Assembly (NCBI RefSeq): GCF_030679875.1
Contig: NZ_JAUXSP010000015.1
Location: 124,001-188,000 of the forward strand
Direction: 5' to 3'
DNA: 64,000 nucleotides
DNA from: Phenylobacterium sp.
GTDB lineage: Bacteria; Pseudomonadota; Alphaproteobacteria; Caulobacterales; Caulobacteraceae
Part shown: positions 9,350-17,786 of the stretch, piece by piece
Numbering within the stretch: position 1 is the stretch's first letter
How the letters are laid out: each line of letters begins with the position of its first letter
Program-made: the position numbers and the translations under genes
The notes under the pieces: model-generated
The model's input: the letters and a program-made list of their open reading frames with translations, nothing else
Databases searched by the model: none
What the model was told of the DNA's origin: nothing

Positions 9350-10012
9350 GTGATCGAGCAGACCCCCGAGGGCCGCCGCGCCTTCATTCTGGCCAATACC
9401 CGCCAGCAGGCGCCCCCCCACACCCCCGAACTGACCCTCCACCTGGCCGACGAGATCACCCCGATCTGGAAGATGACCGAGGAGGCCCTGGAGGAGATCG
9501 GCCTGCCGCCGCCCTTCTGGGCCTTCGCCTGGGCCGGCGGTCAGGCCCTGGCCCGCTACATCCTCGACAACCCCGACATTGTGGCAGGCAAACAGGTGGT
9601 CGACTTCGCCTCAGGCTCCGGCATTGTCGCCATCGCGGCGGCCAAGGCCGGCGCGGCCCATGTGCTCGCCGCCGATATCGACGCCTATTGCGGCGCAGCG
9701 CTCGCCCTCAACGCCCAGGCCAATGGCGTGGCCTGTGACTTCACCAGCGCCGATCTGCTGGACACCCCGCCCCCGCCGGCCGACGTCATCCTGGCCGGCG
9801 ACATCTGCTACGAAAAGCCCCTGGCCGCCCGGGTCATGGCCTGGTTGACCGAGGCCAAGGCCGCCGGCGCCACGGTCCTGATCGGCGACCCCGGCCGCAG
9901 CTACTTCCCCCGCGAAGGTCTGGTCAAACTCGCCGAATACCAGGTCGCCACGACGCGAGAACTCGAGGACCAGGAGGTCAAGAAGACGGCGGTGTGGAGC
10001 TTGGCCGTCTGA
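9350..10012 (+). CDS. Class I methyltransferase resembling ETFB-lysine / L11 methyltransferases
   Basis: This protein is 220 residues from the GTG at 9350, or 239 from an upstream ATG at 9293. I prefer the GTG because AGGAGA precedes it and the family N-terminus (RRAFILANTRQQAPP, then LTLHLADE) begins right after. SAM motif I is VVDFASGSGIVAIAAAKAG, followed by VLAADIDAYC. The segment PPPFWAFAWAGGQALARY matches bacterial homologues of METTL20 (electron transfer flavoprotein beta lysine methyltransferase). The target protein is an inference from family likeness only. Confidence 0.75.
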   Translation: MIEQTPEGRRAFILANTRQQAPPHTPELTLHLADEITPIWKMTEEALEEIGLPPPFWAFAWAGGQALARYILDNPDIVAGKQVVDFASGSGIVAIAAAKAGAAHVLAADIDAYCGAALALNAQANGVACDFTSADLLDTPPPPADVILAGDICYEKPLAARVMAWLTEAKAAGATVLIGDPGRSYFPREGLVKLAEYQVATTRELEDQEVKKTAVWSLAV

Positions 10013-10095
10013 GCCGGCGCCGACTGGTCGCCAGCGGCGCGGACCTCTGCCTATAGTGACGTCCCTGTTACGCCGCTGATCTTCGGAGCCTGCCC

Positions 10096-11871
10096 ATGCG
10101 TCGCCGCACCTTTCTGGCCGCCCTGCCCGCCGCCTTGCCCGGCGCGCTGATGGCCGGCGCCGCCCAGGGCCAGACGCGGGTCCAGACGCCCAACCGCGAT
10201 CGCCCTGATGTGGGGCCGGGCGACCGGATTGATGGGGCGACCTTCGCCAGCCGCAGTGCGGTCTGGGGGACCCACGGGGCGGCGGCCACGGCCCACCCGC
10301 TGGCGACGCTGACGGCCATCGACATCCTGCGGGCCGGGGGCTCGGCGGTGGACGCCGCCATCGCGGCCAATGCGGTGCTGGGCTATGCCGAGCCCATCGC
10401 CTGCGGCATCGGCGGCGACTGTTTCGTCATGCTGTGGGACCCGAAGACCAAAGAGGTGGTCGGCCTGAACGGTTCGGGCCGCAGCCCGCGGGGCCTGTCC
10501 CTGGAGACGGTGCGCAGCCGGGCCAAGAACGGCCTCATCCCCTCCCATGGCGCCATCTCGGTCAGCGTGCCCGGGACGGTGGACGCCTGGTGGAGCCTGC
10601 ACGAACGTTACGGCAAGCTGGCCTGGAAGGACCTGTTCGCCCCGGCCATCGCGCACGCCAGCGAGGGCGCGCCGATCAGCCAGAACGTCGCCTACTACCT
10701 GCAGCGCAGCTACGCCAACTTTACCGGCGGGACCCTCGGCATCGAGGAGGTCGACAACTTCAAGGCCGTCTGGGCGCCCGACGGCGCTACGCCCCGCGAG
10801 GGCGAAATCTTCAAGAACCCGGGGCTCGCCCGCACCTACGGCCTGATCGCCGAGGGGGGGCGCGACGCCTTCTATGACGGCGAAATCGCCGACACCATCG
10901 AGCGCTATTTCCAGCGGATCGGCGGCTGGATGACCAGGGCCGATCTCGCCGCCCACCGCGCCGAATGGACCAAGGCCTATTCCAGCAACTATCGCGGGGT
11001 GGACGTCTACAGCCTCGGCCCCAACAGCCAGGGCCTGGCGACCCTGCAGCAGCTCAACATCATGGAGCAGTTCGATATCCGCGGCATGGGCTTCCAGTCG
11101 GCCGCCGCCATCCACCACGGGGTTGAGGCCAAGCGGCTCGCCTTCGAGGATCGCGCCCGCTACTACGCCGACCCCACCTATTATGACGTGCCGGCCGAGT
11201 GGCTGATCTCCAAGGCCTATGCCGCCGAGCGCGCGCGCCTGATCCGCCCGGGCTCCATCCTCCAGACCATCTATGCCGGCCAGGCCCCGACCCGGGGCGA
11301 CACCACCTATTTCACCACCGCCGACAAGGACGGCATGATGGTGTCGATCATCCAGTCCAACTATCGCGGCATGGGCTCGGGCCTCGCCCCGGACGGCCTG
11401 GGCTTCATGCTGCAGAACCGGGGCGAGATGTTCGCCCTCACCGACGGCCACCCCAATGTCTACGCCCCGGCCAAGCGGCCCTTCCAGACCATCATCCCGG
11501 GCTTTGCGGTGAAGGACGGCGCGCCGTGGCTATCGTTCGGCGTCATGGGCGGCGACATGCAGCCCCAGGGCCAGGCGCAGATCATCTCCAACATGGTCGA
11601 CTTCGACCTTTCGCTGCAGGAGGCCGGCGACAGTCCCCGCTGGCGCCACGGGGGCGGGTCCGAGCCCACCGGCGAGGTCATCCCGGGGACCGGCCTGCTG
11701 CACCTGGAAGGCGGCGTGCCTGGCGCCACCCGCCAAGCCCTGGCCGAGCTGGGCTGGAAGATCGGCGAAAGCGACGGCAGCTTTGGCGGCTATCAGGCCA
11801 TCGAGCGCTGGCCCGGCCGCTATGCCGCAGCCAGCGAGATGCGCAAGGACGGCGTGGCGCTGGCCTACTGA
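10096..11871 (+). CDS. ggt: Gamma-glutamyltransferase, exported
   Basis: This 591-residue Ntn-hydrolase family protein is made as one chain that self-cleaves into large and small subunits. The expected cleavage and nucleophile site is in GDTTYFTTADKDGMMVS, with Thr403 the likely catalytic residue. Other family signatures are GGSAVDAAIAANAVLGYAEP near residue 85 and GMGSGLAPDGLGFMLQNRG. The N-terminus MRRRTFLAALPAALPGALMAGAA is a twin-arginine-like signal peptide, so the enzyme should act in the periplasm on glutathione or gamma-glutamyl peptides. It is followed at 14 bases by the MmcQ/YjbR gene. Confidence 0.9.
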   Translation: MRRRTFLAALPAALPGALMAGAAQGQTRVQTPNRDRPDVGPGDRIDGATFASRSAVWGTHGAAATAHPLATLTAIDILRAGGSAVDAAIAANAVLGYAEPIACGIGGDCFVMLWDPKTKEVVGLNGSGRSPRGLSLETVRSRAKNGLIPSHGAISVSVPGTVDAWWSLHERYGKLAWKDLFAPAIAHASEGAPISQNVAYYLQRSYANFTGGTLGIEEVDNFKAVWAPDGATPREGEIFKNPGLARTYGLIAEGGRDAFYDGEIADTIERYFQRIGGWMTRADLAAHRAEWTKAYSSNYRGVDVYSLGPNSQGLATLQQLNIMEQFDIRGMGFQSAAAIHHGVEAKRLAFEDRARYYADPTYYDVPAEWLISKAYAAERARLIRPGSILQTIYAGQAPTRGDTTYFTTADKDGMMVSIIQSNYRGMGSGLAPDGLGFMLQNRGEMFALTDGHPNVYAPAKRPFQTIIPGFAVKDGAPWLSFGVMGGDMQPQGQAQIISNMVDFDLSLQEAGDSPRWRHGGGSEPTGEVIPGTGLLHLEGGVPGATRQALAELGWKIGESDGSFGGYQAIERWPGRYAAASEMRKDGVALAY

Positions 11872-11885
11872 CCTGAGGCGAGGCC

Positions 11886-12233
11886 ATGACCGAGGCCGAG
11901 GCGCGCGACATCATTCTGGCCTTCCCGGGCGCGGAGGAAGGCACGTCCTATGGCCTGCCATCGTTCAAGGTGCGCGGCAGGTTCTTCACCCGCCTGCGGG
12001 TGGAGGACGCCAGCCTGGTCCTGAGCGACGTCGGCTTCGATGAGCGCGAAATGCTGATGGCCGCCGAGCCCGCCACCTTCCATCTGACGCCCCACTATCA
12101 GAACTATCCAACCGTGCTCGCCCGGATCGAGAGCCTCGATCCGGGGTCGTTGCACAGTCTGCTGGAACGCCGCTGGCGCAACATGGCCAGCAAGGCGATG
12201 GTCAAGGCCTACGACGCGTCGAGGTCCGCCTAG
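11886..12233 (+). CDS. MmcQ/YjbR family protein
   Basis: This 115-residue cytosolic protein matches the MmcQ/YjbR (DUF419) family. The hallmarks are FPGAEEGTSYGLPSFKVRGRFFTRL near the start and a C-terminal LLERRWRNMASKAMVKAY. The fold resembles double-wing DNA-binding proteins, but the role is not established. Its TAG stop falls inside the left arm of an imperfect palindromic repeat that also supplies the stop of the convergent UrcA gene. Confidence 0.85.
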   Translation: MTEAEARDIILAFPGAEEGTSYGLPSFKVRGRFFTRLRVEDASLVLSDVGFDEREMLMAAEPATFHLTPHYQNYPTVLARIESLDPGSLHSLLERRWRNMASKAMVKAYDASRSA

Positions 12234-12289
12234 AGTTAGGGCGCATTTCGCTCCGATAACCGGTTCCCATTCGTCGGACCGCGCTCTAG
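12230..12289. repeat. Imperfect palindromic intergenic repeat between convergent genes
   Basis: A 60-base element begins with CTAGAG and ends with CTCTAG. Arms include GGGCGC on the left and GCGC on the right, and the centre carries the 8-base palindrome AACCGGTT (12258-12265). It looks like the short dispersed intergenic palindromes common in alphaproteobacteria; I recall similar elements but cannot verify copies elsewhere. Both flanking genes end in TAG codons lying within its terminal arms. It may fold as a bidirectional terminator. No second copy was noticed in this window. Confidence 0.5.
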
Positions 12290-12582
12290 CGGGCGGCGTA
12301 GTGCAGGCCGACGCCGACGGCGGTCCGGGCCTCCGCCAGGGTTTCCTGGTAGCAGTCCGAGCGCGTCACGGTGCGCTTTAGCGTGCGCACGCTGCCTTCG
12401 TGACCGCCACAGGCGGTGAAGGCGGCGCGCTCAACTCGGCGCTCCAGACGCTTGGCGTCATCGGCGTTGGCGGGGTTGAGATTGGTGACAATGACGGTGG
12501 CGGTTCCCGTCTTTGCTGGCTGCGCCAAGGATGGGCCAGCGATAAGAGCCGCGGCGAGCGCGACGGCTGCGAGCTTGAACAT
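12286..12582 (-). CDS. UrcA family protein, secreted
   Basis: This 98-residue protein has an N-terminal signal peptide (MFKLAAVALAAALIAGPSLAQ). The UrcA pattern follows: VIVTNLNPANADDAKRLERR, then ACGGHE and a terminal cysteine in SDCYQETLAEA. The two cysteines probably form a disulphide in the periplasm. UrcA proteins are common in Caulobacterales and sphingomonads; their function is unknown. The ATG at 12582 is chosen because the signal peptide starts there. Confidence 0.8.
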   Translation of the reverse strand: MFKLAAVALAAALIAGPSLAQPAKTGTATVIVTNLNPANADDAKRLERRVERAAFTACGGHEGSVRTLKRTVTRSDCYQETLAEARTAVGVGLHYAAR

Positions 12583-12695
12583 GGTCGTCTCCCTAATGAC
12601 AGACCCCACGGTGGCGGCTCTGACGGCTGCCCGGATTTCGTTGGGTCACCTTAGGAAGATGGGGGCGGATTGGGGCCAGGGGAAGATCTGCCGGC

Positions 12696-12923
12696 CTAGA
12701 ACTCGTCTTCGACGGCCGAGCGGAACTGCTCGAAGATCTCGGCGGCCCGCTGATTGTTGTAGGGCTCTGGTTCGTCCTCAGCCTCGGGCTCTGGCGCTGT
12801 CGCGCCGTGCAGGCGGCCGGCCACAGCACCCCCTTGGACAAGGATCAGTTCCTCCCCCTCTGCGAGCCCGGTGAGCATCTGGGCGATCCTGGGGGGCAGG
12901 TCATCAAGGTCGAGGCGCTTCAT
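12696..12923 (-). CDS. Small hypothetical protein, 75 residues
   Basis: From the ATG at 12923 the frame gives a 75-residue acidic protein beginning MKRLDLDDLPPRIAQML. The mid-part EGEELILVQGGAVAGRL resembles the core of Phd/prevent-host-death antitoxin-like proteins, but there is no toxin partner beside it. The C-terminus is very acidic (PEPEAEDEPEPY, then AAEIFEQFRSAVEDEF). The same frame runs open for 1.9 kb antisense to the UbiD gene, but only this end has natural composition. It is divergent from ubiD with about 96 bases between them. Confidence 0.6.
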   Translation of the reverse strand: MKRLDLDDLPPRIAQMLTGLAEGEELILVQGGAVAGRLHGATAPEPEAEDEPEPYNNQRAAEIFEQFRSAVEDEF

Positions 12924-13019
12924 GGGCGCAGAATCTAGCGGCAAGCGCGCCCGGCGCAAAGGGTGACACCGGGCCTGCGCGGCCCTAAGTCCTGGGACCA
13001 GATCACCCAGGGAGGGCTC

Positions 13020-14537
13020 ATGGCCTATCGGTCGCTGCGGGAATTCATCACCAAGCTGGAAGCCGCCGGCGAACTGGTGCGGGTGAGCGAGCCCGTCTCC
13101 ACCGTCCTGGAGATGACCGAAATCCATCGCCGCCTGCTGAAACAGGGCGGCCCGGCCGTCCTTTTCGAACACGTCATCCGCGCCGATGGCGAACGCTCGC
13201 CAATGCCCTGCCTGGTCAACCTGTTCGGCACGGTGAAGCGCGTGGCCATGGGCGTGACCCTGGAGGGCCGCGAGCGCACGACGGCCGCTGACCTGCGCGA
13301 AGTGGGCGAACTGCTGGCCTTCCTGCGCGCGCCCGAGCCCCCCCGGGGCCTGAAGGACGCCCTGGACATGCTGCCGCTGGCCAAGACGGTCATGGCCATG
13401 CGTCCGGCCACGGTGAAGAAGGCGCCGGTGCAGGAGATCGTCTGGACCGGCGACCAGATCGACCTGACCAAGCTGCCCATCCAGACCTGCTGGCCCGGCG
13501 AACCGGCGCCCCTGATCACCTGGCCCCTGGTGGTCACCAAGGGTCCGTCCACCGATCGGGAAGACGACTACAATCTCGGCATCTATCGCATGCAGGTGCT
13601 GGGCAAGGACCGCACCATCATGCGCTGGCTGGCTCACCGGGGCGGCGCCCAGCACCACCGTCGCTGGAAGGCCGCGGGCAAGCCTGACGCCCTGCCCGCC
13701 TGCGCGGTCCTCGGCGCTGATCCCGGCACCATCCTGGCGGCGGTCACGCCGGTGCCTGAGACCCTGTCGGAATATCAGTTCGCCGGCCTGATGCGTGGCG
13801 CCAAGGCCGAGCTGGTGGCGGCCAAGACCGTGCCGCTGATGGTGCCGGCCGAGGCCGAGATCGTCATTGAGGGCCATGTCCTGTTGGACGAATACGCCGA
13901 CGAAGGCCCCTACGGCGACCACACCGGCTACTACAACTCCGTCGAGAAGTTCCCGATCTTCCAGGTCAGCGCCATCACCATGCGCCGCGACCCCATCTAT
14001 CTGACCACCTTCACCGGCCGACCGCCCGATGAGCCCAGCGTGCTGGGCGAAGCGCTGAACGAGGTCTTCATCCCCCTGCTGCGCCAGCAGTTTCCGGAGA
14101 TTGTCGACTTCTGGCTGCCGCCGGAGGGCTGCTCCTACCGGATCGCCGTGGTCTCGATGAAGAAGGCCTATCCCGGCCACGCCAAGCGCGTGATGATGGG
14201 CGTCTGGAGCTATCTGCGGCAGTTCATGTACACCAAGTGGGTGATCGTCGTGGACGACGACATCAACGCCCGCGACTGGAAGGATGTCATGTGGGCCCTG
14301 TCGACCCGCATGGACCCGGCCCGGGACATCACCCTGGTCGAGGGCACCCCCATCGACTATCTGGACTTCGCCTCGCCTGAGAGCGGCCTGGGGTCCAAGA
14401 TCGGCCTGGACGCCACCAACAAGTGGCCGCCCGAAACCCACCGCGAATGGGGCGAGAAGCTCGACATGGACGAGGCCACCGTGGCGCGGGTCACCGACCG
14501 CTGGGCGAGCCTCGGCCTGCCGCCGCTTAAGGGCTGA
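13020..14537 (+). CDS. ubiD: UbiD-family (prenylated-FMN) decarboxylase
   Basis: This 505-residue protein carries UbiD landmarks: [20 protein letters not shown] with HRGGAQHH, which binds prFMN, and [13 protein letters not shown]. The start at 13020 ([20 protein letters not shown]) is the standard UbiD N-terminus with GGGAGGG just upstream; the longer frame is discarded. In ubiquinone synthesis UbiD decarboxylates 3-polyprenyl-4-hydroxybenzoate using prFMN from UbiX, which I do not see here. The family also covers aromatic-acid decarboxylases, but length and motifs fit true UbiD well. Confidence 0.88.
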   Translation: MAYRSLREFITKLEAAGELVRVSEPVSTVLEMTEIHRRLLKQGGPAVLFEHVIRADGERSPMPCLVNLFGTVKRVAMGVTLEGRERTTAADLREVGELLAFLRAPEPPRGLKDALDMLPLAKTVMAMRPATVKKAPVQEIVWTGDQIDLTKLPIQTCWPGEPAPLITWPLVVTKGPSTDREDDYNLGIYRMQVLGKDRTIMRWLAHRGGAQHHRRWKAAGKPDALPACAVLGADPGTILAAVTPVPETLSEYQFAGLMRGAKAELVAAKTVPLMVPAEAEIVIEGHVLLDEYADEGPYGDHTGYYNSVEKFPIFQVSAITMRRDPIYLTTFTGRPPDEPSVLGEALNEVFIPLLRQQFPEIVDFWLPPEGCSYRIAVVSMKKAYPGHAKRVMMGVWSYLRQFMYTKWVIVVDDDINARDWKDVMWALSTRMDPARDITLVEGTPIDYLDFASPESGLGSKIGLDATNKWPPETHREWGEKLDMDEATVARVTDRWASLGLPPLKG

Positions 14538-14728
14538 CGACCGAGGCTTCGGCCCCGGGCTCATGGAGGGTCGGGTCAAGGCTGACCGTGACCGAAGAGG
14601 CGTCGTGGATGATCTGAGCCCCGATCGGCCAGGCGCCTGCCTTACGACCCTTGCCCCTTGCCCTGGGCACGTTTTCGCAGTCCAACTGCGGGCCTTGCGC
14701 GGGGGCGCGGCGTCAGGGAAGGCCTTCT

Positions 14729-15130
14729 ATGAATCTGATCACTTCGGGGCACGCTGCGGCGCTCTGGACCGGGCTGCACCTCTTTCTGCTGCTGACGCTC
14801 TCCCTGCTGGTGGTCCGCCAGCGACAGCGCCACAAGGTGGCCTTCGGCGACGACGGGATTCCCGAACTGGCCCAGGCGATCCGCGCCTTTGGCAACGCCA
14901 CCGAATATGTCCCCGCCGGCCTGATCGCCATTGGCGTCCTGGCCCTGGTGGAAGCGCCGCCCCTGGCCGTCCATATCGCAGGCCTGGTCCTGTTCTCTGG
15001 CCGGGTCATGCACGCCATAGGCTTGTCCCAGAGCGGCGGCGCCTCCTTCCCCCGGGCCATCGGGGTGACCCTGACCTGGATCTCCTACGTCTTTGCGGGC
15101 GTCGCCCTGCTGTTCTACGCCATCGCCTGA
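14729..15130 (+). CDS. MAPEG-family membrane protein
   Basis: This 133-residue protein has four predicted membrane helices. The MAPEG pattern RAFGNATEYVPAGLIAIGVLALVEAPP is at about residues 52-78. The family (membrane-associated proteins in eicosanoid and glutathione metabolism) includes glutathione transferases, but many bacterial members have no known activity. The ATG at 14729 begins the first helix, so the longer open frame upstream is rejected. It sits between ubiD and pmbA on the same strand. Confidence 0.8.
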   Translation: MNLITSGHAAALWTGLHLFLLLTLSLLVVRQRQRHKVAFGDDGIPELAQAIRAFGNATEYVPAGLIAIGVLALVEAPPLAVHIAGLVLFSGRVMHAIGLSQSGGASFPRAIGVTLTWISYVFAGVALLFYAIA

Positions 15131-15169
15131 CGGCCCCGCGCGCTTGCCCGACCGGTCAGGGTTCGCCAT

Positions 15170-16510
15170 ATGGCAGGCATGGATCAAAACCTGCTCGCTG
15201 AGCTGATCGCCACCGCCCGCAAGGCCGGCGCCGATGCGGCCGAGGCCGTCACCGCCGAACGCCAGTCCCTCTCCATCTCCGTACGCGCAGGCGCCCTCGA
15301 AGAGGTGGAACGCGAAGAGAGCCGTGATCTGGGGCTGCGGGTCTTCGTCGGCCAGCGGCAGGCCACGGTTTCGGGCTCGGACCTCTCGCCTGAGGCGCTC
15401 TCGAAACTGGTCGACCGCGCCGTGGCCATGGCCAGGCTGGCGCCCGAAGACCCCTATGCTGGCTTTGCCCCGGCCGATCGGTTGGCCAAGGGGCCCCACC
15501 TCGACCTCGACCTTTACGATCCCACCGAACTCTCGCCGGAGGTCCTGGAGGACCGCGCCCGCGCCGCCGAGGCTGCGGCCCGCGCCGTAGATGGGGTGGT
15601 CAATTCCGACGGCGCGACCGCCGGCTGGTCCACGGCCAAGTGGCTGATCGCCACCAGTCATGGGTTTGTCGGATCGCATCAGGCGTCGGGCTTCTCCCTG
15701 GGCGCCTCGGCCATTGCGGGCGACGGCCAGACCATGGAGACCGGCTATGACGGCCGCTCGGTCCGGTGGCATGCCGACCTGCCCGGGCCCGAGGGCATCG
15801 GGACCGAGGCCGGCCGCCGCGCAGCGGCGCGACTGGGGTCGCGAAAGATTGGATCAACCACCGCCCCGGTGATCTTCGAAAATCGCCTCGCCATGTCGAT
15901 CATCAGCCCGATGATCGGCGCGATCGCAGGCCCGGCCATCGCCCGGGGCTCCTCCTTCCTCAAGGACAAGCTTGGTCAGCCGGTGTTCGCCCCAGGCGTG
16001 ACCATCACCGACGATCCCCATCGCCGGCGCGGCCTCGGCTCCAGCCCCTTTGACGACGAAGGGGTCGCCACGGAGGCCATGGACCTGATCGACAAGGGCG
16101 TGCTGACGACCTGGCTGTTGAATTCCAGCTCCGCGCGCCAGCTCGGTCTGGAAACCACGGGCCACGCCTCCCGCGGTCTGGCTGGCCCCCCTGGCGTCGG
16201 CGTCTCCAACCTGACCCTGCAACCGGGCGCCGAAGATCAGGCGAGCCTGATGCGCAGCGCTGGTAAGGGCCTGCTGATCACCTCGATGTTCGGCCCTTCC
16301 CTGAACGGCAACACCGGCGACTGGTCTGTGGGCTGCTCGGGCTTCTGGTTCGAGGATGGCGAGCTCGCCTATGCGGTGAGCGAGATCACTGTGGCCGGCA
16401 ATCTGATCGAGATGTACGCCCGCCTCGTCCCCGGCTCGGACCTGGAGATCCGCGGGGCGTCCAATGCGCCGTCACTGCTGATCGACGCCCTGGCGATCGC
16501 CGGCAAGTGA
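15170..16510 (+). CDS. pmbA: PmbA/TldE-family protein
   Basis: This 446-residue protein matches the TldD/PmbA family over its length, with SISVRAGALEEVEREESRDLGLRVFVGQRQA near the N-terminus. Late motifs are LLNSSSARQLGLETTGHASRG and SNLTLQPGAEDQASLM, then MFGPSLNGNTGDWSVGCSGFWFEDGE. In enterobacteria TldD-TldE is a heterodimeric metalloprotease that matures microcin B17 and degrades CcdA; TldE is the non-metal-binding partner. No tldD lies nearby. It overlaps the next gene by 4 bases (GTGA), implying coupled translation. Confidence 0.9.
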   Translation: MAGMDQNLLAELIATARKAGADAAEAVTAERQSLSISVRAGALEEVEREESRDLGLRVFVGQRQATVSGSDLSPEALSKLVDRAVAMARLAPEDPYAGFAPADRLAKGPHLDLDLYDPTELSPEVLEDRARAAEAAARAVDGVVNSDGATAGWSTAKWLIATSHGFVGSHQASGFSLGASAIAGDGQTMETGYDGRSVRWHADLPGPEGIGTEAGRRAAARLGSRKIGSTTAPVIFENRLAMSIISPMIGAIAGPAIARGSSFLKDKLGQPVFAPGVTITDDPHRRRGLGSSPFDDEGVATEAMDLIDKGVLTTWLLNSSSARQLGLETTGHASRGLAGPPGVGVSNLTLQPGAEDQASLMRSAGKGLLITSMFGPSLNGNTGDWSVGCSGFWFEDGELAYAVSEITVAGNLIEMYARLVPGSDLEIRGASNAPSLLIDALAIAGK

Positions 16511-17304
16511 GCCCAAGCCCCACCCAGGATCTGGAGCTGCTGGTCACCGCGGCGGTTGAGGCCGGGACCCTGGCGCTGGACCTGCGGGCCCGGGGACTGA
16601 AGATCGCCTGGAAGGAAGGCAATTCGCCTGTCACCAACGCCGACTTCGCCACCGACACCCTGCTGAAGACCAAGCTCGGCCAGGCCAGGCCAGACTATGG
16701 CTGGCTGTCGGAAGAGACCGCCGATGATCTGGTGCGCCTGCGGCGCCGCCGGGTCTTCGTCGTCGACCCCATCGACGGCACCCGGGCCTATATGAAGGAC
16801 AAGCCCTGGTGGGTGATCTCGGTGGCCGTGGTCGAGGACGGTCAGCCCATCGCCGGCGTCGTCTATGCTCCGCAGGTGGGCGAGGTCTACACCGCCATTG
16901 CAGGCGGCGGGGCCAAGCTGAATGGCTCTCTGATCGTCCCTGCCCCGACCCTGCGCCTGGACGGCTGCGGTATGGTTGGCGATCAGCGGATGTTCGATCA
17001 CCCCTCGTGGCCGCAGCCCTGGCCGCAGATGCGGGTCGAGTCCCGCAACTCGACCGCCTATCGGATGTGCCTGGTGGCCTCAGGCCAGTTCGACGCCGCG
17101 CTCGCCCTGGTGGCCAAGGCCGACTGGGACCTCGCGGCGGCCGATCTCGTGGCCCGGGAAGCCGGCGCCTATTGCGGCGATCATCTGGGGCGCGGTTTCG
17201 CCTATAATGGCCAGATTCCCGCCCAGCTCAGCCTGTTGTGCGCGGCGCCACGATTGGCCCCATTGATCCTGGACCGCGTCTCGCATATCGCCCTTCCAAA
17301 CTAA
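16507..17304 (+). CDS. Inositol-monophosphatase superfamily, CysQ-like 3'(2'),5'-bisphosphate nucleotidase
   Basis: This 265-residue metal-dependent phosphatase starts at a GTG overlapping the pmbA stop. Metal-binding motifs are WLSEETADD, the DPIDGTRAYM signature and the late WDLAAADLVAREAGA. The order and spacing fit IMPase/CysQ proteins; CysQ hydrolyses 3'-phosphoadenosine 5'-phosphate in sulfate assimilation. Other substrates such as inositol phosphates or histidinol phosphate remain possible. DUF4170 follows at 19 bases. Confidence 0.82.
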   Translation: MSPSPTQDLELLVTAAVEAGTLALDLRARGLKIAWKEGNSPVTNADFATDTLLKTKLGQARPDYGWLSEETADDLVRLRRRRVFVVDPIDGTRAYMKDKPWWVISVAVVEDGQPIAGVVYAPQVGEVYTAIAGGGAKLNGSLIVPAPTLRLDGCGMVGDQRMFDHPSWPQPWPQMRVESRNSTAYRMCLVASGQFDAALALVAKADWDLAAADLVAREAGAYCGDHLGRGFAYNGQIPAQLSLLCAAPRLAPLILDRVSHIALPN

Positions 17305-17323
17305 GCCCTCATCTGAGGATTCC

Positions 17324-17566
17324 ATGCCCGATAAACAGCTCTTGCACATCGTCATCGGCGGCGAATTGGAGGAAGTGGAGCACGTTCGTTTCCGCGACCC
17401 CTCGAAGATCGACCTCGTCGGCGCCTACGCCACCTACGAGGAGGCCCTGGCGGTCTGGCGCTCCAAGGCTCTGGCCACCGTGGACAACGCCCTGATGCGC
17501 TACTTCATCATCCACGCCCACAAGCTGCTGGACCCGCATCTGGATGGTGAAAAGCCCGGGGTCTGA
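17324..17566 (+). CDS. DUF4170 domain-containing protein
   Basis: This 80-residue protein covers the DUF4170 domain: LLHIVIGGELEEVEHVRFRD followed by VGAYATYEEALAVWRSKALATVDNA. It is a small soluble alphaproteobacterial family with no known function, often next to inositol-monophosphatase-like genes, as here. It may be co-transcribed with pmbA and the phosphatase. Confidence 0.82.
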   Translation: MPDKQLLHIVIGGELEEVEHVRFRDPSKIDLVGAYATYEEALAVWRSKALATVDNALMRYFIIHAHKLLDPHLDGEKPGV

Positions 17567-17592
17567 GACCGGCCCGACGACAGCTTCGGCGG

Positions 17593-17610
17593 TTGTCGGA
17601 AAACTGTCAT
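17593..17610 (+). promoter_or_regulatory. Pho-box-like site upstream of pstS-gspO
   Basis: The 7-4-7 arrangement TTGTCGG-AAAA-CTGTCAT matches the Pho box scheme of two 7-mers (CTGTCAT) spaced by an AT-rich 4-mer. The second 7-mer is perfect and the first matches at 4 of 7. A CACAAT hexamer starts 10 bases later at 17621, as expected for a PhoB-dependent -10. It lies about 177 bases before the PstS-like start. Regulation by PhoB is inferred. Confidence 0.6.
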
Positions 17611-17786
17611 CCGCCGACGGCACAATGTGAGCGACGGCAGGCGCGCACGTTCAGATCAGGTTCGACTCCGCCGGCTCAGGCCCTGGCTGCGTCTAACCTG
17701 CTCGCTGATGATGCGGCGGGCGGCTATCATCCTGGTTCTGGATCCCCCTGACGCGCGCCTTCCCCCGATTGAGCGAGGAGATTGAT

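Noticed and set aside
10051..11451. 466-codon minus-strand frame opposite the gamma-glutamyltransferase
   Set aside because: Shadow of a strongly supported gene with no recognisable domain.
12924..14579. Long minus-strand open frame opposite ubiD
   Set aside because: It is antisense to a clear UbiD gene, and its composition (His, Gly, Gln, Arg rich) is that of a high-GC shadow frame. Only its last 75 codons (12696-12923), outside ubiD, look like a gene.
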